Source of the DNA: CALGYY01 sp963678485
GTDB taxonomy: Bacteria; Bacteroidota; Bacteroidia; Bacteroidales; CAIWKO01
NCBI GenBank assembly: GCA_963678485.1
Contig: OY782882.1
Span: 2,852,001-2,916,000, forward strand
Length of the DNA: 64,000 nt
Direction: 5' to 3'
Part shown: positions 35,695-43,229 of the stretch, piece by piece
Position numbering within the stretch: position 1 is the stretch's first letter
How the letters are laid out: each line of letters begins with the position of its first letter
The notes under the pieces: model-generated
What the model saw: only the letters and a program-made list of their open reading frames with translations
What the model was told of the DNA's origin: nothing
The model's database searches: none
Program-made: the position numbers and the translations under genes

Positions 35695-35713
35695 AGACGC
35701 ATGCCATGCGTCT
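35695..35713. repeat. REP-like palindrome
   Basis: AGACGCATG-C-CATGCGTCT: perfect 9-base arms with one central base, followed by CTTT. I recall similar GACGCATG palindromes as dispersed intergenic repeats in Bacteroidota genomes; that is memory, not a search result. Confidence 0.6.
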
Positions 35714-35889
35714 CTTTAAGATTATTCTTCTCAATATTCTCTATCTTCTTCACACTGTTTTTTTTGTTTGATATATTATGAAATGGTGATGTATCTCTAT
35801 AATATTTACTTCAACTATACAAAATGAAATGACTATATTCGTTGTTACTATATCATAATGGTAACACCCATTTTCAAAAAAAATCGTCA

Positions 35890-36000
35890 ATGAAATTCCT
35901 AAGCCCAATAGTTTTATTGCTTTTCCTTTCCCATTAAGGGGCTTCAGTAACAAATGCTGATGTGAGCGTTGAATTTCATGATCTTTCAGGAACCAAATAA
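35890..36000 (+). pseudogene. Possible remnant of a small secreted protein, interrupted by an in-frame stop
   Basis: From the ATG at 35890 fourteen codons after the Met give a signal-like peptide (KFLSPIVLLLFLSH), then TAA at 35935-35937, and the same frame continues GASVTNADVSVEFHDLSGTK to a TAA at 35998-36000, just before the next gene. A signal peptide broken by one stop and followed by protein-like sequence suggests decay, but at 36 codons this could be chance. Confidence 0.2.
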
Positions 36001-36008
36001 ATAGTGAA

Positions 36009-36920
36009 ATGAAAAAAAGTATAATATTTTTTTGCTGCACTTCCTTGCTGCTTATATCGTGCAATCAAAATGAGCAGATGACAAATTCCATCAATGTCGC
36101 CAATGAATGTGTGCTTAAGGCAATAGATATCCTTTTACAAACCAGTGAAAGTAGTTTTTACCGATTTCAAAATGGGTACCAATTAAATAAGGTTAGGATT
36201 CAGCCCTATTATGACAAAGTTCAGGAGGTGAAAAAGTTGAGCGATAATCTTATTGCTTCAATTGATATGTTAAGAAAGGCAGTAGATACAACACAGAAAA
36301 GAATATCCGACACTGAAATACAGACTCTAAAAAAGAGCATCAAGGAGTACAGGCAAAAAGTGATTGGATTCATTGATGCAAAATACCGTAAGAGGGTAGA
36401 AGAAACCATAGGATTAGACACTGATGGGCTATTTTACAGTCAGGATTCAATTGAGCAGGATTGGGAAACCCATTATTTTCAGAATACATTGCCGGAAGCA
36501 ACGCCACTCATTTTGAACAGCATTAAGAGTGAAGTATTCAATGCAGAGATTGAATTGATCAATTATTTTTTCTGTGAATTACCCCATGATGATGGTTTCC
36601 AGCTGATTAAAGCCTTCGTCGTTCCTAAAAGTAATTATGTTTTACAAGGAGAATATTTTGAAGCGGATGTATTTGCTGCTGCCTATGATAAAAAAATGGC
36701 GCCTGAAATATTGATAGGCTCCTCAGTAGATATGAATACAAATGTGATCAGTGGAAAAACTACCAGCGTTGATGTGATTGATGGCATGGGCAAGATTAAG
36801 TTACGTGCAACGACACCTGGAATAAAAACATATGGTGGTACCTTAATAATTAACTCGCCTTCTGGCGGGTCAAGGGTTTTTCCATTTAATGGCAAGTATA
36901 CGGTGGGTGGTGCCAAATAA
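36009..36920 (+). CDS. Truncated GldM-like lipoprotein
   Basis: 303 residues. The N-terminus is a lipoprotein signal (TSLLLISCNQNE, Cys18) in place of the GldM transmembrane helix. The next 150 residues are helical, and the motif SNYVLQGEYFEADVFAAAYD at about 210-230 followed by PEILIG closely resembles the GldM periplasmic segment I remember from T9SS motor proteins. The end (GIKTYGGTLIINSPSGG, FPFNGKYTVGG) matches the close of the GldM second domain. The last domains of true GldM (about 510 residues) are missing and no gldK/L/N is adjacent. It is probably a paralogue tethered to the membrane lipid layer. Function is unknown. Confidence 0.7.
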   Translation: MKKSIIFFCCTSLLLISCNQNEQMTNSINVANECVLKAIDILLQTSESSFYRFQNGYQLNKVRIQPYYDKVQEVKKLSDNLIASIDMLRKAVDTTQKRISDTEIQTLKKSIKEYRQKVIGFIDAKYRKRVEETIGLDTDGLFYSQDSIEQDWETHYFQNTLPEATPLILNSIKSEVFNAEIELINYFFCELPHDDGFQLIKAFVVPKSNYVLQGEYFEADVFAAAYDKKMAPEILIGSSVDMNTNVISGKTTSVDVIDGMGKIKLRATTPGIKTYGGTLIINSPSGGSRVFPFNGKYTVGGAK

Positions 36921-37556
36921 AACAAATCTGTATGTCGGGGTTGATTTCTTGCAATATTACCCGGTAATGGGTTGTATGAGGTTGGCGTAACTTCCGGACA
37001 ACTTTTTTGTTTGTGATGGCGGTAAATGATATGTGATTGTTATAGGTTTTCAAGGGGGAATGGATCTTTGATTCTAACTCACTTGGCCCCACTATAGCCC
37101 CACTATTGTATAAGAAATAGCACATCCAATTTGTGTTCATCTCGATTTTTCTTTCGGAAATTATGAGCCGATGGTGAGCCCATTGAGCCGATTTTGAGCC
37201 GATTTTGAGTCCAACTAACCAAAGGAAATTTTCGGAGTCCTTGTCGTTGATCATTTGGATTCCTGATTATAGGTGATTAAGAATTGAACCTAACCAGCGA
37301 ATTGGTAGTGTCAAAATAAATCCGCCAAAAGCAGATTATATCCGCCATTCCCCGACGATTTCTCGGAAATGAGGGGTGTTCAGAAAAACTGAGTCTTTTC
37401 GATTCAATTTTGGGCTCATTCAGAACGGCGTTGCATAAAATCTGAGTTATTTTGATAGGGCACTACCTAAATTCGTATTAGAATGATGCAGATTTGCTAA
37501 TGGCAAGTTATTGTATTGTACTTTTGTACAGGATAAAATCTTAAACTATTGCTAAT
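36921..37556. other. 636-base non-coding stretch with short direct repeats
   Basis: No gene supported. It holds copy A of the long direct repeat (37059-37108), then a run of GAGCCGATTTT units between about 37160 and 37210. Two paired GCCCCACTAT units lie inside copy A. The region looks like the border of an inserted element rather than a promoter region. Confidence 0.5.
37059..37108 (+). repeat. Long direct repeat, copy A
   Basis: Begins AATGGATCTTTG, then AACTCA and two GCCCCACTAT units. It matches copy B at 38884-38932 at roughly 43 of 50 positions with one single-base gap (my hand alignment), in the same orientation 1.8 kb away. Confidence 0.8.
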
Positions 37557-37940
37557 ATGTCTGCAACCCCGATCCATTTAGAATATAATTGGGAGAATGG
37601 AAAAGAAATTTCCATTCGTGTATCACTTTTATATTTTGAAGAGGATAAAAATCAAATTGTGTACTGTCCTCCTCTGGATGTTTATGGATATGGTGCCAAT
37701 GAAAATGAGGCTTTTGATTCGTTTAAGACTTGCCTTGGTGAATTTTTTCAGTACACCATAAATAAAAAAACAATTATCAGTGAGTTGCAGAAATTGGGAT
37801 GGGTTATTCCAAAAAGTAAGTATAAAAACATGAGTTCGCCCCCATTAAGTAAGCTTCTTTCGGAGAATGATAATTTCCGGAGAATTTTTGATAATTTTTC
37901 CTTTAGAAAAGAAGAGCACGAAATTCTCATGCCTGCCTAA
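37557..37940 (+). CDS. HicB-like orphan protein
   Basis: 127 residues. The middle section (QIVYCPPLDVYGYGANENEAFDSFKTCLGEFFQYTINKKT, about 35-75) looks like the partial RNase-H-like fold of HicB antitoxins, which normally neutralise the mRNA interferase HicA. The tail after residue 90 is Ser/Asn/Phe-rich and has no recognisable DNA-binding domain. No HicA-like gene (about 60-80 residues with a GSH motif) is visible on either side, so it is an orphan or a stand-alone relative. It lies inside the segment bounded by the two long direct repeats. Confidence 0.6.
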   Translation: MSATPIHLEYNWENGKEISIRVSLLYFEEDKNQIVYCPPLDVYGYGANENEAFDSFKTCLGEFFQYTINKKTIISELQKLGWVIPKSKYKNMSSPPLSKLLSENDNFRRIFDNFSFRKEEHEILMPA

Positions 37941-38045
37941 TGGCATGCGAATTTTGTTGTTATATTACCATTTCCTCGAATAAGTCCGTCAAAATCACAG
38001 CCCCCTTTTTTCTGATGAATTCATAGATTCAGTCCGAACTTCGAG

Positions 38046-38828
38046 TTACTTCTCTGTTATAGTCCCGGCAAACAAGCTGTCTAAATTTGTAGTGGAGATC
38101 CGCTGGATTTGACGCAAATATTCAATTTGATCGGGGTAGGGTTCCAAACTGGCCGGGTCAATAAAGCAGCAATTCCCCTGATCTAATGCTGTTTTATTGA
38201 AAGGCAGCGCGATTAGGTTGCCGAAGCCCTTTCCAGAAAGGCTGTCCTGATTGGGGAATAAGCGATCGAAGCTGGAGGATTTATCGAACTGAGAAAAGCT
38301 TCCGGACTTTTCAAGTAATGATATGATGATTTTTCTGCTTTTGACCGCGGGATATGGGGTTTCAAAGAAAATCCAAACATGTCCGCCTTTTCCGGAGCGC
38401 GATCTTTCGAGGAAGGCAGGGATTCCATGATCCTTACAGACATCCAAAAAGAGTCGACATTCCTCCACCCATTTTTCCTTATCGAAATCAGCCGCAATAA
38501 ACCAAGAGGTGTTGTCTTTTAGCAGTGGGTATATTCCGATGAAAATTTCGCCATTAAGGTGTTTAGCAATCTGGTCTTCAGTCAGTGGCTCGAGATCTTT
38601 ATCATTGTACTCCTTGAAACTACCGCCTTTTATACTATGGCGTTTATAACTGTAGGGATCGAATTTGTAGGCAGGGTAGTATGCTGCCTTTCCTGCCTTT
38701 TCCCAACGTTTTGCGAAAACATCGGTACGAGACTTAAACAGAGCTGTGATGACGGATGTTAGGATAGGTTGCTGCACTTTGGTAAAATTTTGGCTCAAAT
38801 GACATAAGTTGACGCAACAAAGAGGCAA
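38046..38828 (-). CDS. Stand-alone archaeo-eukaryotic primase domain of TOTE-system type
   Basis: 260 residues; the exact start is unclear because the first 20 residues look non-conserved. The core reads LFKSRTDVFAKRWEK, then SWFIAADFDKEKW with the paired acidic metal ligands, RSRSGKGGHVWIFF as the nucleotide-binding loop, RLFPNQDSLSGKGFGNLIALPFNK, and QGNCCFIDPASLEPYPDQIEYL. This pattern is the primase part of TOTE conflict-system proteins, which normally continues into a helicase and nuclease of several hundred more residues. Here the frame ends with TEK and the following 100 bases show no helicase-like text in the same frame. It is either a domain-only protein or a truncated remnant of a defence gene. 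Confidence 0.75.
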   Translation of the reverse strand: MPLCCVNLCHLSQNFTKVQQPILTSVITALFKSRTDVFAKRWEKAGKAAYYPAYKFDPYSYKRHSIKGGSFKEYNDKDLEPLTEDQIAKHLNGEIFIGIYPLLKDNTSWFIAADFDKEKWVEECRLFLDVCKDHGIPAFLERSRSGKGGHVWIFFETPYPAVKSRKIIISLLEKSGSFSQFDKSSSFDRLFPNQDSLSGKGFGNLIALPFNKTALDQGNCCFIDPASLEPYPDQIEYLRQIQRISTTNLDSLFAGTITEK

Positions 38829-38883
38829 CTTTTATTTTGTGATCGAAGTGATGATACGTGGTTATTATAAGTATTCATGCGCT

Positions 38884-38932
38884 AATGGATCTTTGTTATA
38901 ACTCATTTTGCCCCACTATTGCCCCACTACTG
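38884..38932 (+). repeat. Long direct repeat, copy B
   Basis: AATGGATCTTTG, AACTCA and two GCCCCACTAT/C units, parallel to copy A at 37059-37108. Together they bracket the HicB-like gene and the primase-domain gene. Confidence 0.8.
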
Positions 38933-38958
38933 CAATTCAATTGGATAGGAAATCGTTA

Positions 38959-38986
38959 ATCACTTTCCTGATGTCAGGAAGGTGAT
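38959..38986. repeat. Inverted repeat
   Basis: ATCACTTTCCTGA - TG - TCAGGAAGGTGAT, 12 of 13 positions paired, between the primase gene and the SEC-C gene. There is no T-run, so it may be a protein-binding or element-end palindrome rather than a terminator. Confidence 0.6.
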
Positions 38987-39029
38987 AGATGCCGGCAAGG
39001 GGGCACAACACTTTATTGAGGATGTTGAC

Positions 39030-39506
39030 TCATCCACAACAATGTTTATATTTCTTGCCACTTCCACAGGTACACGGTTCATTCCGGCCTGGTTTCTTTT
39101 CTGATATTATCGAAGGATTATTTAAATCAGGCAAAAAACGAACTAAAGGAACTGGATTCTCGTCACAACCAATCTCCATGTTTTTTTTATCATCAGGAAT
39201 TGAGTCCAAATCAATAATTCCTCCTATAATATATCTAAGGTTTTTATCTCCTTTTAATCCCAGTTTTGCAGCTTTCTCAACCTTGTCAAGGTTAAATACA
39301 ACAACAGGGCATTGTTGACAGAAATGGCTGCCCGACAGGTTGGTCATAAATTCACCTTCATCTGTACTAGATTTTGCACATAATAAAATTGTACAATTTT
39401 CCTCAATCAATGCTGAGCCACATTCCGGGCATGTATGCAGGTCGCATTCATCATTATAGTAGCTGCGTCTTGGTTTTGATAAATCAAAGCTGCTTATTTT
39501 TTTCAT
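39030..39506 (-). CDS. SEC-C motif protein with extra Cys pairs
   Basis: 158 residues. The C-terminus is a textbook SEC-C zinc motif (GRNEPCTCGSGKKYKHCCG), the metal-binding tail also found on SecA. Upstream lie Cys26/Cys29 (CPECG) and a second CxxC in HFCQQCPVVVF, giving a probable additional zinc knuckle in the first 75 residues. The middle (LGLKGDKNLRYIIGGIIDLDSIPD) is not recognised. SEC-C tails mediate protein or ribosome contacts in various stand-alone proteins. It is last in a three-gene minus-strand cluster, 89 bases after the helical protein gene. Confidence 0.85.
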   Translation of the reverse strand: MKKISSFDLSKPRRSYYNDECDLHTCPECGSALIEENCTILLCAKSSTDEGEFMTNLSGSHFCQQCPVVVFNLDKVEKAAKLGLKGDKNLRYIIGGIIDLDSIPDDKKNMEIGCDENPVPLVRFLPDLNNPSIISEKKPGRNEPCTCGSGKKYKHCCG

Positions 39507-39595
39507 TATTTAAGTACTTTTCATTTTTGTTGTTGATTCTCTTCACCTTGGTGGCACCATGTAGTGGCATGAATTCCATTGCATGATATGGATGA

Positions 39596-40120
39596 TTACT
39601 CCTTTTCCATTTCTTCAAAACATTCTATTATGCTTAGCATTCCAAGAGAAATTCTTGCTTTCAAATTGGTTTGCATATTTTTCAGCGCTGGCTGTGTATC
39701 AAAAATGAGTGGGATAGCTGCCAGTAATGCTTTTGCTTCTAAATTACTTAGTTCCGCGTTAAAAAGCGCTAACTTTTTTTCCTGATCTTTTTCTCTTTCT
39801 GAAAATTTCAATAGATCCATGTTTTTTTTCAGTATTCTATCGTATTGTTGTTCGGTTATTTTTTTTCTTTGAAATTTGTTACGACCCTTAAAGTATTTCC
39901 AAATTACGAAAAACATCTTTACTATTTGGTCCAGCTCGTTTTTGTTCAGGTCGAGTCGATACCCTAATATCAGGGAAATGATGAATGGTTGCTGTTCATA
40001 TATTTTATCGCTTTCAGCGTCGGCATACATTGCATCTGCTTTGTCAAGCTGTTTTATAATATCGGCTACTATTTTGGTTTCCTCGAAATCCTTTTTTGTC
40101 AGATTAGTATTTGAAGCCAT
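39596..40120 (-). CDS. Uncharacterised helical protein
   Basis: 174 residues, no family recognised. It is almost wholly alpha-helical and charged (IVADIIKQLDKADAMYADAE, LDQIVKMFFVIWKYFKGRNK, KKLALFNAELSNLEAKALLA) with no signal peptide or membrane segment. A basic patch RNKFQRKKITEQQYDRILKK sits in the middle. It lies between the SEC-C gene and the pRiA4b-like zinc protein gene on the same strand; the 44-base gap to the upstream gene suggests co-transcription. It is likely a cytoplasmic partner of its neighbours. Confidence 0.7.
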   Translation of the reverse strand: MASNTNLTKKDFEETKIVADIIKQLDKADAMYADAESDKIYEQQPFIISLILGYRLDLNKNELDQIVKMFFVIWKYFKGRNKFQRKKITEQQYDRILKKNMDLLKFSEREKDQEKKLALFNAELSNLEAKALLAAIPLIFDTQPALKNMQTNLKARISLGMLSIIECFEEMEKE

Positions 40121-40164
40121 AGGTCATTTTTTTTGCTGGAGTTTTTGCGTAAGATCAAATGCTA

Positions 40165-40848
40165 CTAATTGATATGGCTGCGATCCTGATAGGGCTTGTC
40201 CCTTTCTTTATCAATAGATCCGCCCTCATATAAGCAAATGCCCATTCGGGGCGAGTTTACTACAGGTAAAACAAATTCTTGATCAAAAGGCAAACATTCT
40301 TTTTTATGTTCAATGGAACACAAGGTGCAAAACTTGCCAACGCCGCCCTCTTCATTAAAATGGATTGGACAGATATTTACAGCCGGACGTTTTTGGCATT
40401 TATCGCAAAGAATTTTTAAGGGTTCATTTCGAGATAAAATGGTGATGTTTTTTTTCATGGTAATGCAATAACGCTGGAATACCGTTACTTTGAGGGTAGT
40501 AGTTCTCACAGAATCGTAATGATATAGCCATCTCATCCCTTCTATCATGCATTGTCCCAATTCCCATTTCATGGCCACCTGATGTCCCTGATTAACAAAT
40601 TCGCTGTCATGAGCGCAGCAGTCCAGCCAGATATCCCGCAGAAAGTGGTCTAACTCCCGCAAAGTACTGTTGTACTTAACAAGTAGATGCAAAAAATTAT
40701 CTCCAGATTCAATTTTAAGATGAAACGCAGAAGCCCTAAACGCAGGTTTTGCTTCTACCATCTGGTCAAGATGCATTGACAGATGGTTGGTCAAATCACG
40801 CTTGCCTAAGAATTCCCCACAATAAACACACTTTCCCCTTGAACTCAT
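40165..40848 (-). CDS. pRiA4b ORF-3-like protein with N- and C-terminal zinc motifs
   Basis: 227 residues. It begins with a C2H2-like finger (CVYCGEFLGKRDLTNHLSMH, residues 7-26). The core FHLKIESGDNFLHLLVKYNSTLRELDHFLRDIWLDCCAHDSEFV matches the plasmid pRiA4b ORF-3 family (PF07929), a fold found in mobile and accessory genes. The C-terminal third has further pairs (CDKCQKRPAVNICPIHF, CTLCSIEHKKEC). It is probably a cytoplasmic zinc protein of unknown function. First gene of the three-gene cluster and divergent from the winged-helix gene at 41079. Confidence 0.75.
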   Translation of the reverse strand: MSSRGKCVYCGEFLGKRDLTNHLSMHLDQMVEAKPAFRASAFHLKIESGDNFLHLLVKYNSTLRELDHFLRDIWLDCCAHDSEFVNQGHQVAMKWELGQCMIEGMRWLYHYDSVRTTTLKVTVFQRYCITMKKNITILSRNEPLKILCDKCQKRPAVNICPIHFNEEGGVGKFCTLCSIEHKKECLPFDQEFVLPVVNSPRMGICLYEGGSIDKERDKPYQDRSHIN

Positions 40849-40995
40849 TTTTATTTCGGATTTTACTCAAGGCAAAAGTATTATTTTTATTTTTTAGCAG
40901 AAAGCAATCGTATCTAAGGGGTCCAATTATTTCTGGTGACAATCGTAGTTAAGGCCCTGGTCATATTGATACTTTTCTATTAATATTGTTAAAAG

Positions 40996-41027
40996 TTTTG
41001 TTATTCTGCATAATAAACCTATATTTG
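40996..41027 (+). promoter_or_regulatory. Predicted promoter of the winged-helix gene
   Basis: TTTTG ending at 41000, a 19-base spacer, then TATATTTG at 41020-41027: a full match to the Bacteroidota consensus. The predicted transcript starts about 45 bases before the ATG at 41079. Confidence 0.7.
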
Positions 41028-41071
41028 CACAATAAACCAATGCAGTTTATCATCGTATTGCTAGTTTATCA
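41011..41071. promoter_or_regulatory. Operator-like repeats over the promoter
   Basis: AATAAACC occurs at 41012-41019 and 41031-41038, and the complementary-type AGTTTATCA at 41044-41052 and 41062-41070. The inner pair forms ATAAAC-N7-GTTTAT. Four half-sites in 60 bases cover the spacer, the start point and the leader, as expected for autoregulation by the encoded winged-helix protein. Confidence 0.5.
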
Positions 41072-41078
41072 CTTATAA

Positions 41079-42134
41079 ATGAAGACAAAACTGATCAAAT
41101 ACGTAGCAGAAGTACTCGGGCTGGACATTAACCCGGTCGAGTTTACAGACCTGCAAATGGGAAAGTTTCCTTTTTATATCGGAAGTTTATACCGCCTGTA
41201 TCATGCCCGGCTCATGGGCCACGAAATGGTATTGGTTGAATTACGAAATAATCTTGAGAGCATTCAACAGATTGAAACGCATTTTAAGCTATTAAAAGAG
41301 AAGCTGGGAATAGTGCCGGTATTGGTCGTCGAAACCATTCAGTCCTTTCAACGAAAACGACTCGTCGAAAAGGGGATCAATTTTATCGTGCCAGGGCAAC
41401 AACTGTATTTGCCATTTTTGTTCATTGACCTTAGGGAACGATTTGAAAAGCCTTTGCCCATGAAGGAGAAGCTGATTCCTTCTGCACAATGTCTGCTCAT
41501 CTATCACCTCCTACATCGGAAAACAAAACTTGAACAGCTTTCGCTAAAAGAGGTTGCGGAAATGTTCGGCTATTCGACCATGGGCATCACTAAAGCTGCG
41601 AATAATCTGCTGCAATTCGAGCTGTGCGAAATTAACGGGACCAAAGACAAACACATACTCTTTTCGCTCGAAATACCTGAGCTCTGGGCGAAGGCGCTGC
41701 CTTTTATGAAAAGCCCGGTCAATAAAACGCTGTATGTTGATGAGAAACCCAAGCTCGATCTATTAAAAGCCGGCACTACGGCATTGCCCGAATATTCGAA
41801 TATGAATCCCAGCCGACAGCTATATTACGCCATTAACAGGGAAACCTATTTTAATCTGGAAAAAAATGGGGGACTGAAAAACCCCAACGAGCTGGAAGGT
41901 GAGTTTGGCCTGGAGGTCTGGAGTTACAATCCAAAAGTTATAGCCCAACTCCTGAACAAGAAACCGAATACGGTGGATCCCCTTTCGCTGTATCTGAGCA
42001 TGAAGGATAATACGGATGAAAGAAATCAGGGTGCGTTGGAAATAATAATTGAGAATGACAACCGCTTTGGAGAAGAGGATATGAATCGTATATTTCAGCA
42101 ACTACTTCAGAATTTTGATTTGAAAGTGCAATAG
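41079..42134 (+). CDS. Winged helix-turn-helix protein of unknown role
   Basis: 351 residues. The first 125 residues are an unassigned alpha/beta domain (LGIVPVLVVETIQSFQRKRLVEKGINFIVPG). Residues about 130-200 hold a MarR-like winged helix (LIYHLLHRKTKLEQLSLKEVAEMFGYSTMGITKAANNL, then a wing). The C-terminal 130 residues (DPLSLYLSMKDNTDERNQGALEIII) are conserved-looking but unassigned. Similar wHTH proteins are, as I recall, sometimes paired with AbiEii-type nucleotidyltransferases in type IV toxin-antitoxin loci, but no such toxin gene is next to it here. The following gene is convergent with no gap. Confidence 0.65.
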   Translation: MKTKLIKYVAEVLGLDINPVEFTDLQMGKFPFYIGSLYRLYHARLMGHEMVLVELRNNLESIQQIETHFKLLKEKLGIVPVLVVETIQSFQRKRLVEKGINFIVPGQQLYLPFLFIDLRERFEKPLPMKEKLIPSAQCLLIYHLLHRKTKLEQLSLKEVAEMFGYSTMGITKAANNLLQFELCEINGTKDKHILFSLEIPELWAKALPFMKSPVNKTLYVDEKPKLDLLKAGTTALPEYSNMNPSRQLYYAINRETYFNLEKNGGLKNPNELEGEFGLEVWSYNPKVIAQLLNKKPNTVDPLSLYLSMKDNTDERNQGALEIIIENDNRFGEEDMNRIFQQLLQNFDLKVQ

Positions 42135-43034
42135 TTAATCGAAATTAAATCTTAACGGGTACGAAATCCACGTATTTACTGGCTTGGAACCGACAAAGCC
42201 AGGTTCCATTATTGGCAGAGAACCAATCGCATCCATGCACGTTTTATCCAACAGTGGGTGGATTCCTCGTATCAGCTGGATGCAGTCAATCTTGCCCGTT
42301 TTCGTAATGATAAACCTTATCCATATAGTTCCTGAGGGTGCTGTTGCGTTGGCTCTGGATGAAATAGTTATATGGTCGACGAGAAAATTAACGATGTCTT
42401 CTCCAAAACTTTTTTCTGAATTTTTAAATTTCGGTTCTTTATTTACATCCTTAAATTCATATGCGGTGTCAATATGTATACCTTCAGAGGTCCAATATTT
42501 TTCGGATACCACTTTATTATCTTTATAAACGAGTTCCGATTTAACTGAATCTTTTCCGTAGTATTCAATCAATTTCCCTTCCCATTGGAATGGAAACATC
42601 GTTTTCGAATAACCCATACAGAGCGGTCTGTTTTTAGCATCAAATTGTTTGATTTGGAATAACGAACCATTTTTTACAGCCACAATTTTTGTCTCATCGT
42701 CACCTATGAAGTCAGGCGCTCCGAAGTCAGGCCCCCTGTCCCAGGATTTGAAACAATGTCGGATATAAAATACACTGGGTGTTGAAGTCAGTCTTATTTT
42801 GTCGTAGTAATCTTCTCTGAACCAAGGCTCATTCTCTTTTTCATAATACCGCGAATACCTTACGATATAGGTCAAATTTGAATCACTAATTATTTCAATT
42901 CGTTCTTTATCATGATCCCACTGCCTGCTGGCTACGTTGCCTGAGTCGAGGTAAATGATTCCGGCAGTAATTTGGGCTGATAGCTTTAGGTTTGCAAATA
43001 GAAATAGTATGCCAATAAAAAGTACTCTTTTCAT
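42135..43034 (-). CDS. Secreted protein with TonB C-terminal domain
   Basis: 299 residues: signal peptide MKRVLFIGILFLFANLKLSAQ, then a region of beta repeats resembling MORN-like toxin-antitoxin or graph-type text (KLIEYYGKDSVKSELVYKDNKVVSEKYWTSEGI). Residues about 225-298 form a TonB C-terminal domain (GTIWIRFIITKTGKIDCIQLIRGIHPLLDKTCMDAIGSLP, NTWISYPLRF). There is no N-terminal membrane anchor or Pro-rich span and no exbB/exbD nearby, so this is one of the periplasmic TonB-domain proteins common in Bacteroidota rather than an energy transducer for a receptor. It shares a divergent intergenic region with the next such gene. Confidence 0.8.
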   Translation of the reverse strand: MKRVLFIGILFLFANLKLSAQITAGIIYLDSGNVASRQWDHDKERIEIISDSNLTYIVRYSRYYEKENEPWFREDYYDKIRLTSTPSVFYIRHCFKSWDRGPDFGAPDFIGDDETKIVAVKNGSLFQIKQFDAKNRPLCMGYSKTMFPFQWEGKLIEYYGKDSVKSELVYKDNKVVSEKYWTSEGIHIDTAYEFKDVNKEPKFKNSEKSFGEDIVNFLVDHITISSRANATAPSGTIWIRFIITKTGKIDCIQLIRGIHPLLDKTCMDAIGSLPIMEPGFVGSKPVNTWISYPLRFNFD

Positions 43035-43229
43035 GAAAGAAAGATTGGTGAGGTTTAAACAATATTACGCAAAATATTTGTGTTTTTAATTCTCTGTCTC
43101 ATTTTTCCGGCATCAGCATCTTTCCAATCGCCTTTATCTAATCATTCTCAATTACGCCGATGTCATCTTCGGTCTTTAACCAAGGATCATATTGATGTTT
43201 TTCATAGCTTTGTTTCAAATAACCAGTGA

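Larger units (their letters stand above)
35586..36008. other. Intergenic region after tRNA-Asn with inverted repeats
   Basis: 423 bases. Directly after the tRNA a GAGTGAGAGTGAG-rich stretch (35595-35625) is complementary to CTCAC segments at 35636-35680, the first of which leads into a T-run, so it may fold into the tRNA terminator. A short REP-like palindrome follows at 35695-35713, and a possible gene remnant lies at 35890-36000. Confidence 0.5.

Noticed and set aside
35750..36064. 104-codon minus-strand frame
   Set aside because: Overlaps the start of the GldM-like gene, has no family resemblance and no promoter; His/Ile-rich composition fits AT-rich non-coding DNA.
36886..37254. 122-codon minus-strand frame across copy A of the direct repeat
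   Set aside because: Runs through tandem GAGCCGATTTT and GCCCCACTAT units, no recognisable motif, and the second repeat copy does not preserve the frame.
41079..42134. Complete type IV toxin-antitoxin pair
   Set aside because: The winged-helix protein could be an antitoxin-like partner, but the adjacent gene is convergent and encodes a TonB-domain protein; no nucleotidyltransferase toxin is present.
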